Source: Actinomycetota bacterium (lineage in GTDB: Bacteria; Actinomycetota; Actinomycetes; Nanopelagicales; Nanopelagicaceae). From it: 17,770 nt of DNA. This document shows positions 8,125 through 15,232 of the stretch, one piece after another. Numbering within the stretch: position 1 is the first letter of the stretch; each line of letters begins with the position of its first letter. The notes under the pieces were generated by a model. The model saw only the letters and a program-made list of their open reading frames with translations. It had not been told where the DNA came from and did not search any database. The stretch spans positions 1 through 17,770 of the forward strand of contig WLMD01000022.1 of NCBI GenBank assembly GCA_009700405.1. Reading direction: 5' to 3'. The translations under genes and the position numbers were made by a program.

Positions 8125-8160
8125 GTAATAGATAGAGAAATTATGTGGGGTTATCCTAAG
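8110..8160. repeat. Perfect 16-bp direct repeat GTGGGGTTATCCTAAG, two copies 35 bp apart
   Basis: Copies lie at 8110-8125 and 8145-8160. The first copy contains the last codons and stop of the kinase gene; the second is wholly intergenic. The flanking bases differ immediately outside the 16 bp. It may be the remnant of a short tandem duplication, or a paired binding site upstream of the second response regulator. The sequence itself is certain; the function is not known. Confidence 0.9.
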
Positions 8161-8200
8161 AATTTTTCGCACTTAAAATGGTACAAAAGTAGAATAAAAG

Positions 8201-8206
8201 TATAAT
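8201..8206 (+). promoter_or_regulatory. Candidate -10 box TATAAT upstream of second response regulator
   Basis: A consensus TATAAT lies in an AT-rich tract 54 bp before the ATG at 8261. The best -35 candidate is poor (GGTACA with 15-bp spacing). It could start a transcript with a leader of about 45 nt, as an alternative to the leaderless arrangement closer to the gene. Confidence 0.35.
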
Positions 8207-8221
8207 TATTTAACGGTTATC

Positions 8222-8252
8222 TTTCGCTGAACGAGTGAAACTGCGGTACTGT
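8222..8252 (+). promoter_or_regulatory. Imperfect dyad plus -10-like hexamer, candidate regulated leaderless promoter
   Basis: TTTCGCT (8222-8228) and AGTGAAA (8234-8240) form 7-bp inverted arms with one mismatch and a 5-bp spacer. TACTGT follows at 8247-8252, eight bases before the ATG at 8261. A TAnnnT hexamer at this distance with no Shine-Dalgarno sequence is what leaderless actinobacterial transcripts show. The dyad would sit where the -35 region lies, as an operator would. The -35 match itself is weak. Confidence 0.4.
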
Positions 8253-8260
8253 GAACAATC

Positions 8261-8932
8261 ATGGAAAAAGTCCTCCTAGTAACAGATGATGCATTCGAGT
8301 TAGCAACTCTGGCTGCTGCGATGCGTCTTCATGGCGTAAATATTATTGGTGAAGCAAATTCTCGGGTGTTAGCCCTCAACATCTTTCGAACAATGCATCC
8401 TCAAGCAGTAGTTATTGATGTTCAATTTGATGCTCATGGTGGCGTTCCATTTGCACATGAGCTACGACAGCTTGATCCAACAATTGGCATAGTGCTTACA
8501 ACAGCTTGTCCTGACTTACGACTACTTAATTTGAACGAGAAAGATATACCTGTCGGAACTCTCATTGTTTTAAAAAGATCCATAGTTGATCTAGATGCAA
8601 TCTGTGAGGCGATTCCAGAATCTATTCTTGCCAACACACGCAGAAGTAAAATGTCATGGATAAATAATCATTCATCATTGCGCCCTGATGTTTTTGATTC
8701 CGTTTTACATAAGTTAACAAATACACAGATTGAAACGCTCCGTCTTGTTGCCAACGGAATGAGCAATTCCGAAATCGGCCGAGCAAGATTTGTGAGCGAA
8801 AAAGCAGTGGAACAAATCGTGGCCCGTGTTGCTCAACAATTGAGCCTGGCTCCAAGCAAAAGTAGCAATCTGAGGGTATTGATGGCGGGTGAGTACTTCA
8901 AATGGATCGGAGCGCCCCGCCACCCGCTATAG
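8261..8932 (+). CDS. Second response regulator, REC plus LuxR-type HTH, paralogous to the first
   Basis: The 223-residue product repeats the architecture of the regulator at 5739: a receiver domain (about residues 3-120) and a LuxR-type HTH (about 150-207). The acidic pair is TDD at residues 8-10, the phospho-acceptor Asp53 in AVVIDV, the Thr pair at 80-81, and the conserved Lys105 in VLKR. HTH segments of the two proteins align without gaps over about 60 residues, ending in similar tails (ESIGP and KWIGAP), which suggests an old duplication. It has no Shine-Dalgarno sequence before its ATG; a TACTGT hexamer eight bases upstream suggests a leaderless transcript. It lies 136 bp behind the kinase, so it may be expressed separately. 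A second output branch of the same kinase, or an orphan regulator, are both possible. Confidence 0.88.
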   Translation: MEKVLLVTDDAFELATLAAAMRLHGVNIIGEANSRVLALNIFRTMHPQAVVIDVQFDAHGGVPFAHELRQLDPTIGIVLTTACPDLRLLNLNEKDIPVGTLIVLKRSIVDLDAICEAIPESILANTRRSKMSWINNHSSLRPDVFDSVLHKLTNTQIETLRLVANGMSNSEIGRARFVSEKAVEQIVARVAQQLSLAPSKSSNLRVLMAGEYFKWIGAPRHPL

Positions 8933-8970
8933 GCACCTAGAACTCTCAAGATTTACACGGATTCATCGGG

Positions 8971-8976
8971 TATCGT
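8971..8976 (+). promoter_or_regulatory. -10-like TATCGT, candidate leaderless promoter for the small DnaX-tail-like gene
   Basis: TATCGT ends seven bases before the ATG at 8984 and there is no Shine-Dalgarno sequence in the 51-bp spacer. This is the same layout as upstream of the gene at 8261. No convincing -35 element is seen. Confidence 0.4.
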
Positions 8977-8983
8977 CTCGAAT

Positions 8984-9244
8984 ATGGATATCGTTCAATT
9001 ACGAGCCGGATGGACCGAGGTGCTCGACCGCTTGGAGCGTAAAGATCGTATTGCCTGGCTCGCATTCTTTGATGCCCGACTAGCCTCTCTTAGCGGTTCA
9101 ACGTTAGTCCTAGATTATTCCGATAGCCGCAAATTGGCCTCAAATCATGAGTACTCGAGTATTCGTAATGAGCATCGATTAGCCCTTAAGGATTCCATCC
9201 AAGAAGTTTTTGGTATCGACTTAGAAATTGTTGAAAAAGTATGA
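8984..9244 (+). CDS. Small protein resembling the C-terminal domain of actinobacterial DnaX tau subunit
   Basis: The 86-residue product reads QLRAGWTEVLDRLERKDRIA at its N-terminus, then WL..FFDARLASLSGSTLVLDY, and ends in LKDSIQEVFGIDLEIVEKV. This order of conserved positions (R-x2-W-x-EVL, R-x-AW, a GSTL-VL-Y/F strand, a final helix ending in V-GID) is that of the C-terminal domain of DNA polymerase III tau in actinobacteria, here as a stand-alone protein of only that domain. No ATPase part of DnaX is in the window. Its stop overlaps the start of the secreted muramidase gene as ATGA, so the two are likely translated together. Possible roles are interaction with a replisome component or a separate use of the fold; both are inference. 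The reading frame is well supported by the tight overlap and by the domain pattern. Confidence 0.65.
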   Translation: MDIVQLRAGWTEVLDRLERKDRIAWLAFFDARLASLSGSTLVLDYSDSRKLASNHEYSSIRNEHRLALKDSIQEVFGIDLEIVEKV

Positions 9245-10887
9245 AAATTCTTTTCATGCGAAACAATGCCTTCGCCCTCGCTGCCGTTGTTGCCCTGACT
9301 TACTCATTTCTTCCTGTAGCAAGCGGTGCACCAGCAACCCTCACTCTCACTCTTACGCAAACTCCGAGTTTTACAGAGCCAATCGTGAGTCTTTATGGAC
9401 GAGTCAAACCTGCCAATCCAGGAATAGCAATTGGACTTCAAGTAGAAATAGATAGTAAATGGCAAACGACAAATCTTTCCACTAAGAGCACTTCCGGGGG
9501 TGCTTGGAAAATAGAAGCCACCGCAACAGCCCTGAATGCAAAGGTGAAATACCGAGCAGTTGCAAAAGTGGCTGGGCAGATAATTTATTCTTCTGCAAGA
9601 ACAATTACCATTAAACAAACACCAGAGATGAGCGCGGCAGATAGCTCAACTTTGATTGACCTTGCCGGACCTGGCGGACGCATTCATGGCGTTGATATAA
9701 GTCGCTGGCAACATCCCAACGATGCACCCATTGATTTTGAAAAGATGTATAAAGCAGGCGTGCGCTTTGTAATGATTAAAGCTTCTGACTCTAGAGATGT
9801 CTCTGATGCTCAAGCACTGAAATATCTGGTGATGGATCACAACGCTGCTCAAGCTGCCGGAATTATGACTGGGTTTTATTATTATGCGACATTGCCAGAT
9901 ACGACGGACCCGAACATCATTATCGATGATGCCCTTGCTCAAGCCCAAAAAGCAATCTGGCGCCTAGCGGGAATCGGAGGGTACACAGATCGTGATTTGT
10001 CATATGCCCTGGACTTAGAAAATAACTGTGTGCGAGTCAGCAATAGCGGAAAATGTGAGAAATATGCGACCCGCAGCGCTGTAACTCTCTGGGCCAATAC
10101 ATGGCTCTCAACCATGAACTTACGTACGGGACGCACTCCGATTCTTTACTCGTACCCTCAGTTTCTAGAACACGCGATGAATCGCAGTACTGATTTAATT
10201 AAATATCCGCTCTGGATTGCTCACTACGGAATTAATCCTGCTGACCCCCTCGCCCAGCCAGGACAAAAACTTGGTGGTTGCTTCGTCCACTCATGGACGA
10301 CTTCCAATTGTTCAGTGTCGTGGGTTATGTGGCAGTACACATCATGTGGGATTGCTAATAAATATGGAGTCCCCGGCAGTCGATTAGACCTTAGTGTCTT
10401 CCGCGGAACTCCGAGTACTTTTCTGGATCTCATTAAGGGTACGTGGGTCCCTGATGTCGCAGATTTGATGCCAGTTCATGAACCAAGTGCGCTAATGATT
10501 AACAGCACAACATCAAGTACAACGAATAAACCAGTCGTATTTTCTGTTTCAGTTAATCGCCCTTCGGGATCACCTGTAGTCACCGGAACGGTTTTATTCG
10601 TACCTGATGTACCTTTCACCGCACCTACGGCGCTGACGCAAAGCGCTGTACGCGAGTCCAGCGGAAACTGGGCTCTATCAGTCAAGGGAATTCCCGCAGG
10701 CACATGGTCTGGATCTGTTGAATATAAAGATGTTTCAGGAACTCATGCTAAAAGTTCGACGCCTGTATTGTTAACTATAATTCAGGGTGCGACACCAACT
10801 CCGAAACCGACTAAGTCACCAACTCCGAAACCGACGAAATCACCAACCACGGTTGCTGACACATGTAAGAATCAAATTAGGATTTAA
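9241..10887 (+). CDS. Secreted GH25 muramidase (lysozyme) with Ig-like flanking domains
   Basis: The 548-residue protein starts with a signal peptide (a basic N-end, hydrophobic residues 10-26, cleavage probably near ASG-A at 27-30). A beta-rich domain of about residues 30-128 follows, then a glycoside hydrolase family 25 domain (about 148-395). GH25 features are GVDISRWQ with Asp152, IKASDS, the acidic pair DLE with Asp258 and Glu260, LWIAHYG, MWQYTSCG and RLDLSVFRG with Asp383. A second Ig/Big3-like domain (about 412-515) leads to a Pro/Thr/Lys linker of two PTPKPTKS units and a short tail with a lone Cys542. The family cleaves the MurNAc-GlcNAc bond of peptidoglycan. Likely role: cell-wall remodelling or lysis of other cells outside the membrane. 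No sortase motif is present. Its 3' end overlaps the convergent glpD by 11 bp. Confidence 0.88.
   Translation: MKILFMRNNAFALAAVVALTYSFLPVASGAPATLTLTLTQTPSFTEPIVSLYGRVKPANPGIAIGLQVEIDSKWQTTNLSTKSTSGGAWKIEATATALNAKVKYRAVAKVAGQIIYSSARTITIKQTPEMSAADSSTLIDLAGPGGRIHGVDISRWQHPNDAPIDFEKMYKAGVRFVMIKASDSRDVSDAQALKYLVMDHNAAQAAGIMTGFYYYATLPDTTDPNIIIDDALAQAQKAIWRLAGIGGYTDRDLSYALDLENNCVRVSNSGKCEKYATRSAVTLWANTWLSTMNLRTGRTPILYSYPQFLEHAMNRSTDLIKYPLWIAHYGINPADPLAQPGQKLGGCFVHSWTTSNCSVSWVMWQYTSCGIANKYGVPGSRLDLSVFRGTPSTFLDLIKGTWVPDVADLMPVHEPSALMINSTTSSTTNKPVVFSVSVNRPSGSPVVTGTVLFVPDVPFTAPTALTQSAVRESSGNWALSVKGIPAGTWSGSVEYKDVSGTHAKSSTPVLLTIIQGATPTPKPTKSPTPKPTKSPTTVADTCKNQIRI
10795..10848 (+). repeat. 24-bp tandem repeat encoding PTPKPTKS linker
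   Basis: Two copies of a 24-bp unit at 10795-10818 and 10819-10842 differ at two bases, and a partial third unit (ccaacc) follows. It encodes the extended Pro/Thr/Lys linker near the C-terminus of the muramidase, the kind of repeat that can vary in number between strains. Confidence 0.85.
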
Positions 10888-12550
10888 CCGAAGTACCCTT
10901 TTCAAGAAGCAAAGAGCAAGCAGCTCTTTCACGAGTGATTATTTCTTTGTACTCGGCTATTGATCTGTCTTTCTCTTTCTTGCCCCATCCAAGGACGGGT
11001 GAAATAATGTCAGCTACGGCATTGATTAAGGCTTCTGCATTTTCCTGAGCTTCAAAAGTCAATCTAGTACGCCGAGAAATAACATCATCCACGCTTCTCG
11101 CACCCTCATGACTTACCGCGTAATAGATTTCTGCCTCTATATAAGCAAATTGAGGGTGCAACTGCTTGGCCAATTTTGGTTGCTCTGAAATTAGGTCCAA
11201 TATCTCGCTAATGAGAGAACCATACCTATTGAGAAGATGTTCAATAGTTTGGATACTCAACCCAGAATCAGCATGCAATGTTGGAATCTGCTGCATCAGT
11301 GCGAGATATCCATCGGCCCCAACAATGGGCAGCTTATCTGTGACTGAACCAGGTACGGATTTCTTTAATTCCCTTGTTGCGATATCTACAACATCTCTTG
11401 CCATGATTCGATATGTCGTGTATTTACCACCAGCAATGCTCACAAAGCCAGGTGCAGGACGATCAACAGTGTGCTCGCGCGAGAGTTCGGAAGTTGATTC
11501 ATCTGCCTTGCGAGAGACTAATGGCCTAAGTCCTGCATAAACTCCAATGATGTCCGACTCTTTTAGCATCGGTTGCAAGACTCTATTGGCTTGATTAAGT
11601 ATGTAATCCACGTCTTCACGCGTAGCCAAAGGTTCATCTCTATTTCCTACAAATTCTGTATCTGTTGTGCCAACAATCCACTGATTATTCCAAGGAATAA
11701 CAAACAAAACCGAGGATGGTGTTTTCAAGATTATCCCTGATTGTGAATTGATTGCAGATCCTGGCAAAACGATATGCACGCCTTTACTCATTCGAACTTC
11801 GTAGCCAGCCTTTAGACCAAATTGTTCGTGCAACTGGTCACTCCAGACACCTGCACACATGATCGTTACTCCGGCAGAAATTCGAATGGATTGACCCGAT
11901 TCATTGTCAGTTGCGATAACCCCCACAACACGCTTGCCTTCGCGAATCAAAGATTCAGCACGAACACCCGATGTGATAACAGCGCCATGTCTGGCAGCCG
12001 TGCGCGCAACCATCATCGTATGACGTGCATCATCAACTTGTGCATCAAAGTATTTGATAGCCCCGGTGACGATGTCCCGACGCAAAGACGGAGAAATGGC
12101 GGCAATACTTCTTTGGCTAATGTGTTTATGCCATGGAAGTGCGCGGTTGAATCCTCGGAGAACGTCATATAACGCTAGTCCTGCACCGACGTAGGTTCGA
12201 TCTTTAATTTTCTCATGAAGGGGATATAAAAATGCAACGGGCTTTACCAAGTGAGGCGCTAGGAGTGTTACTAAAGCTTCTCTTTCTTGAAGCGCTTCTC
12301 TTACAAGCTTAAAATCATATTGTTCGAGATATCGAAGCCCTCCATGAATCAATTTGCTTGATCGGCTAGATGTTCCGCTAGCAATATCGTTTGTCTCAAT
12401 GAGGGCCACTCGCAATCCTCGCGATGCAGCATCTAAAGCAGTACCGACTCCGGTAACTCCTCCACCAATTACAAGTACATCAAAATCTTTCGAAGATAGC
12501 GCCTCCAGGGCGTTCTTTCGCTGCTCAGGATCCAAGCGCGAATTAAACAT
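10877..12550 (-). CDS. glpD: Glycerol-3-phosphate dehydrogenase, FAD-dependent
   Basis: The 557-residue product matches aerobic GlpD, which oxidises sn-glycerol 3-phosphate to dihydroxyacetone phosphate and passes electrons via FAD to the quinone pool at the inner face of the membrane. The FAD-binding motif is VIGGGVTGVGTALDAASRG around residues 27-45. Further family signatures are SSRSSKLIHGGLRYLEQ, YFDAQVDDAR, the GTTDTE segment, YAGLRPLV and SIAGGKYTTYR, followed by the C-terminal helical domain of GlpD. Length is typical. The start at 12550 has a GGGAGAAG ribosome binding site. It is transcribed divergently from glpK across a 58-bp spacer, so the two glycerol-use genes probably share control. 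The 3' end overlaps the muramidase gene by 11 bp. Confidence 0.95.
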   Translation of the reverse strand: MFNSRLDPEQRKNALEALSSKDFDVLVIGGGVTGVGTALDAASRGLRVALIETNDIASGTSSRSSKLIHGGLRYLEQYDFKLVREALQEREALVTLLAPHLVKPVAFLYPLHEKIKDRTYVGAGLALYDVLRGFNRALPWHKHISQRSIAAISPSLRRDIVTGAIKYFDAQVDDARHTMMVARTAARHGAVITSGVRAESLIREGKRVVGVIATDNESGQSIRISAGVTIMCAGVWSDQLHEQFGLKAGYEVRMSKGVHIVLPGSAINSQSGIILKTPSSVLFVIPWNNQWIVGTTDTEFVGNRDEPLATREDVDYILNQANRVLQPMLKESDIIGVYAGLRPLVSRKADESTSELSREHTVDRPAPGFVSIAGGKYTTYRIMARDVVDIATRELKKSVPGSVTDKLPIVGADGYLALMQQIPTLHADSGLSIQTIEHLLNRYGSLISEILDLISEQPKLAKQLHPQFAYIEAEIYYAVSHEGARSVDDVISRRTRLTFEAQENAEALINAVADIISPVLGWGKKEKDRSIAEYKEIITRERAACSLLLEKGTSVKS

Positions 12551-12608
12551 CTTCTCCCATTTTCTACTTAACCACCATTAGAGTAAGAGTATCAGGGGGT
12601 GGAGATTG
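12551..12608. promoter_or_regulatory. Divergent glpD/glpK spacer
   Basis: This 58-bp spacer must hold the starts of both glycerol genes. It contains a tandem hexamer AGAGTAAGAGTA (12580-12591), which on the minus strand reads TACTCT twice and could act as a -10 for glpD. A strong purine-rich AGGGGGTGGAG (12594-12604) is the glpK ribosome binding site. No known GlpR or IclR operator is recognised. Confidence 0.4.
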
Positions 12609-14108
12609 ATGGCTTACGTGGGCAGTCTTGATCAAGGAACAAGTAGCACTCGCTTCCTTATCTTTAATCACGATGGAGAAATCATCGCAAGCGCCCAGGA
12701 AGAGCATGACCAAATTCTTCCTCAATCTGGTTGGGTCGAACACGATGCCGCGCAAATATGGAGTCGTTGCCAAAGTGTTATGACCAAGGCGTTAGCAACT
12801 GCCGGAATTGAAAGTTCCGAGCTGGCAGCTATCGGCATTACAAATCAACGAGAAACTTCCCTTATATGGGATGTAACTACCGGTCTCCCCTTAGCGAATG
12901 CCATTGTTTGGCAAGATATGCGAACTTCTCAGTACTGCTCTGAAATCAAAGAATCAGATCAAGAATTGCTAAAGAAACGGACAGGGCTACCAGTCGCACC
13001 GTATTTTTCTGCCAGCAAGATCCATTGGTTAATGAAGAATGTCCCTGCTGTATCCGAAGCAATTGCACGTGGGAATGCGAGATTTGGCACGATTGATTCC
13101 TGGATCCTATGGAATCTTTCAGGAGGAATTAATGGCGGCGTTCACCTCACTGATGTAACAAACGCAAGTAGAACTTTGCTGATGAATCTTGAAACATTGG
13201 ATTGGGATCACGAGCTTCTTAAAATATTTGAAATACCACCGAGCGTCTTGCCCGAAATTCATTCTTCGTCAGAAATTTATGCTCACACTCAGGCCGATGG
13301 ATTCCTCGGTGCGCAAATCCCTATCGCGGCAATCTTGGGCGATCAACAAGCAGCAATGGTGGGGCAAGCATGTTTTGATAGTGGTGATTCCAAAACAACG
13401 TACGGAACAGGCAACTTCGCCCTGCTCAACACAGGAGAGGAAATTGTCCATTCCCAGCACGGTTTATTGACGACAGTGCTCTATAAATTTGGTGATAATC
13501 CTGCCTGTTACGCACTTGAAGGATCCGTGGCTGTAACTGGTTCTGCAGTTCAATGGCTGAGGGATCAGTTGGGAATTATCAATGAGACGAGCGAGATTGA
13601 AGCCCTTGCCGCAAGCGTAGATGATTCAGGTGGCGTTTATTTTGTTCCCGCATTCTCGGGTCTCTTTGCCCCTCATTGGAGAAGTGACGCACGTGGAGTC
13701 ATAGTCGGACTAACGAGGGCTTCAACAAAAGCGCATATTGCACGGGCAACTCTTGAGTCCATTTGCTATCAAACGAAAGAAATCCTTGACTCCATGGTTG
13801 CTGACAGCGGGAGGCCACTAACTTTTATGCGCGTAGATGGCGGAATTACAGCTAATGAATTATGCATGCAACTTCAATCAGATATTTTAGGCATCACTAT
13901 CAAACGGCCAACCATCATCGAAACAACTGCAGTCGGTGCCGCCTATGCGGCTGGATTAGCTGTTGGGTATTGGGAAGATATCGATGAACTCAAGAAGCAT
14001 TGGTCCATTTCTAAAGAATGGAATCCCATCATGAATGCAAGCACTCGCACTGAAGGCTTCAGGCTTTGGAAGAAGGCGGTAGCTCGCACTTTAAACTGGG
14101 TAGAGTAA
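12609..14108 (+). CDS. glpK: Glycerol kinase
   Basis: The 499-residue product is glycerol kinase of the FGGY family, forming sn-glycerol 3-phosphate from glycerol and ATP in the cytoplasm. Visible signatures are the N-terminal phosphate-binding LDQGTSSTR (residues 7-15), ITNQRET near 77-83, WQDMRT, the FGGY motif YFSASKIHWL, and the catalytic Asp245 in GDQQAAMVGQ at the same number as in E. coli. The GLFAPHW...ARGVIVGLTRA segment has His where Tyr is usual (APYW). The ATG at 12609 is preferred over the TTG at 12606 because of the GGTGGAG site in front. It is divergent from glpD and stands only 5 bp upstream of galT, heading a glpK-galT-galE-galK operon, an unusual mix of glycerol and galactose genes. 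Confidence 0.96.
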   Translation: MAYVGSLDQGTSSTRFLIFNHDGEIIASAQEEHDQILPQSGWVEHDAAQIWSRCQSVMTKALATAGIESSELAAIGITNQRETSLIWDVTTGLPLANAIVWQDMRTSQYCSEIKESDQELLKKRTGLPVAPYFSASKIHWLMKNVPAVSEAIARGNARFGTIDSWILWNLSGGINGGVHLTDVTNASRTLLMNLETLDWDHELLKIFEIPPSVLPEIHSSSEIYAHTQADGFLGAQIPIAAILGDQQAAMVGQACFDSGDSKTTYGTGNFALLNTGEEIVHSQHGLLTTVLYKFGDNPACYALEGSVAVTGSAVQWLRDQLGIINETSEIEALAASVDDSGGVYFVPAFSGLFAPHWRSDARGVIVGLTRASTKAHIARATLESICYQTKEILDSMVADSGRPLTFMRVDGGITANELCMQLQSDILGITIKRPTIIETTAVGAAYAAGLAVGYWEDIDELKKHWSISKEWNPIMNASTRTEGFRLWKKAVARTLNWVE

Positions 14109-14113
14109 GCACC

Positions 14114-15232
14114 ATGAGTATGCCAAAAGAACTTTTAGCAGGGGTCGTGCGTACAGATCGCACCATGTCAGATGGCCGCACAATTCGCTATTACGACACC
14201 GCTGGTCAATCTAGAGTTGCTTTGGATCAACGCCCAGCAGAGCCACAACCGGCGATTGGCGAACTTCGTTTAGATTCACTTGTCAACGAATGGGTAGCAA
14301 TGGCCCCTCATCGCCAGGGCAGGGTCTTTCTTCCCCCAAAAGAATTATGTCCACTTTGCCCCACAGTCGGTGAGTTATTGACCGAAATTCCAGATTCAAC
14401 ATATGAGGTAGTTGTTTTTGATAACCGTGCTCCTTCTCTACGATCCCCTGCAGAAGGTTGGGAACTTCCAGCACTTCATGGACCAGAAACACCAAACGCA
14501 CCGGCGGCTGGCAAGTGCGAAGTTGTTTGTTTCACTTCAGAACACGGTAATTCACTTGGAGATCTCTCCGAACGCCAAGTGCGAACAGTCCTTGAGGCTT
14601 GGAGAGATCGAACTCGCGAATTATCACAGGTTGATTTCATTGAACAGATTTTTCCATTTGAGAATCGTGGGGAAGAAGTGGGAGTTACCCTCTCGCACCC
14701 ACATGGTCAAATATATGCATACTCCTATTTGCCTTCTCGTGTAGAAAGAATGCTTGCAGCAGCGCGAGACTACAAATCAAAAACGGGCCGCGTTCTATTT
14801 GATGATCTAGTTCTACGTGAAATTAAAGATGAAGTACGCATCGTGGCTCAGAACGAACATTGGATTGCGTTCACTCCTTTTGCAGCTCGTTACCCATTTG
14901 AGATTCACGTTGCACCGCGGGTACCTGTTGCCGATTTGACCGAACTTTCACCAACTGTGTGCGACGCATTTGCTCCCGTTGCCCTGGAAGTACTCAAGCG
15001 TTTAGATGGAGTATTCGGTATCCAGATGGCATACATTGCGGCCTGGCATCAAGCACCTGTGCGTCAAGGTCGCGACGTGCTTCGACTTCATTGGCAAATA
15101 ACCAGCGTGCGACGCGCACCTGGAAAGTTGAAGTATCTTGCTGGATCTGAAGCAGCAATGGGCGCATTCATTATGGATATGCGACCAGAGCAATCTGCAG
15201 AACAACTTCGAAACGTCGTGTTGGAGAAGTAA
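14114..15232 (+). CDS. galT: Galactose-1-phosphate uridylyltransferase
   Basis: The 372-residue product (counted from the ATG at 14114; another ATG lies at 14120) is GalT of the Leloir pathway, exchanging UMP between UDP-glucose and galactose 1-phosphate. The active-site HPHGQ is at residues 195-199, with the uridylylated nucleophile His197. The metal-site CPLC (Cys79, Cys82) is present with candidate ligands His144 (TSEHG) and His195. Further landmarks are ENRGEEVGVTLSHPHGQ and the C-terminal HWQ segment. The open frame reaches back to 14066, but those codons overlap glpK and are not conserved-looking. It follows glpK by 5 bp, and its own tail holds the ribosome binding site of galE. Confidence 0.95.
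   Translation: MSMPKELLAGVVRTDRTMSDGRTIRYYDTAGQSRVALDQRPAEPQPAIGELRLDSLVNEWVAMAPHRQGRVFLPPKELCPLCPTVGELLTEIPDSTYEVVVFDNRAPSLRSPAEGWELPALHGPETPNAPAAGKCEVVCFTSEHGNSLGDLSERQVRTVLEAWRDRTRELSQVDFIEQIFPFENRGEEVGVTLSHPHGQIYAYSYLPSRVERMLAAARDYKSKTGRVLFDDLVLREIKDEVRIVAQNEHWIAFTPFAARYPFEIHVAPRVPVADLTELSPTVCDAFAPVALEVLKRLDGVFGIQMAYIAAWHQAPVRQGRDVLRLHWQITSVRRAPGKLKYLAGSEAAMGAFIMDMRPEQSAEQLRNVVLEK
15223..15229 (+). promoter_or_regulatory. Internal ribosome binding site GGAGAAG for galE
   Basis: GGAGAAG inside the last codons of galT lies two bases before the ATG at 15232, within the TAATG stop/start overlap. It marks a translation restart and supports that start for galE. Confidence 0.7.

Noticed and set aside
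8125..8260. tRNA or small RNA gene in the longest spacer
   Set aside because: No cloverleaf or strong hairpin with a T-tract was found; the AT-rich tract is better read as promoter DNA.
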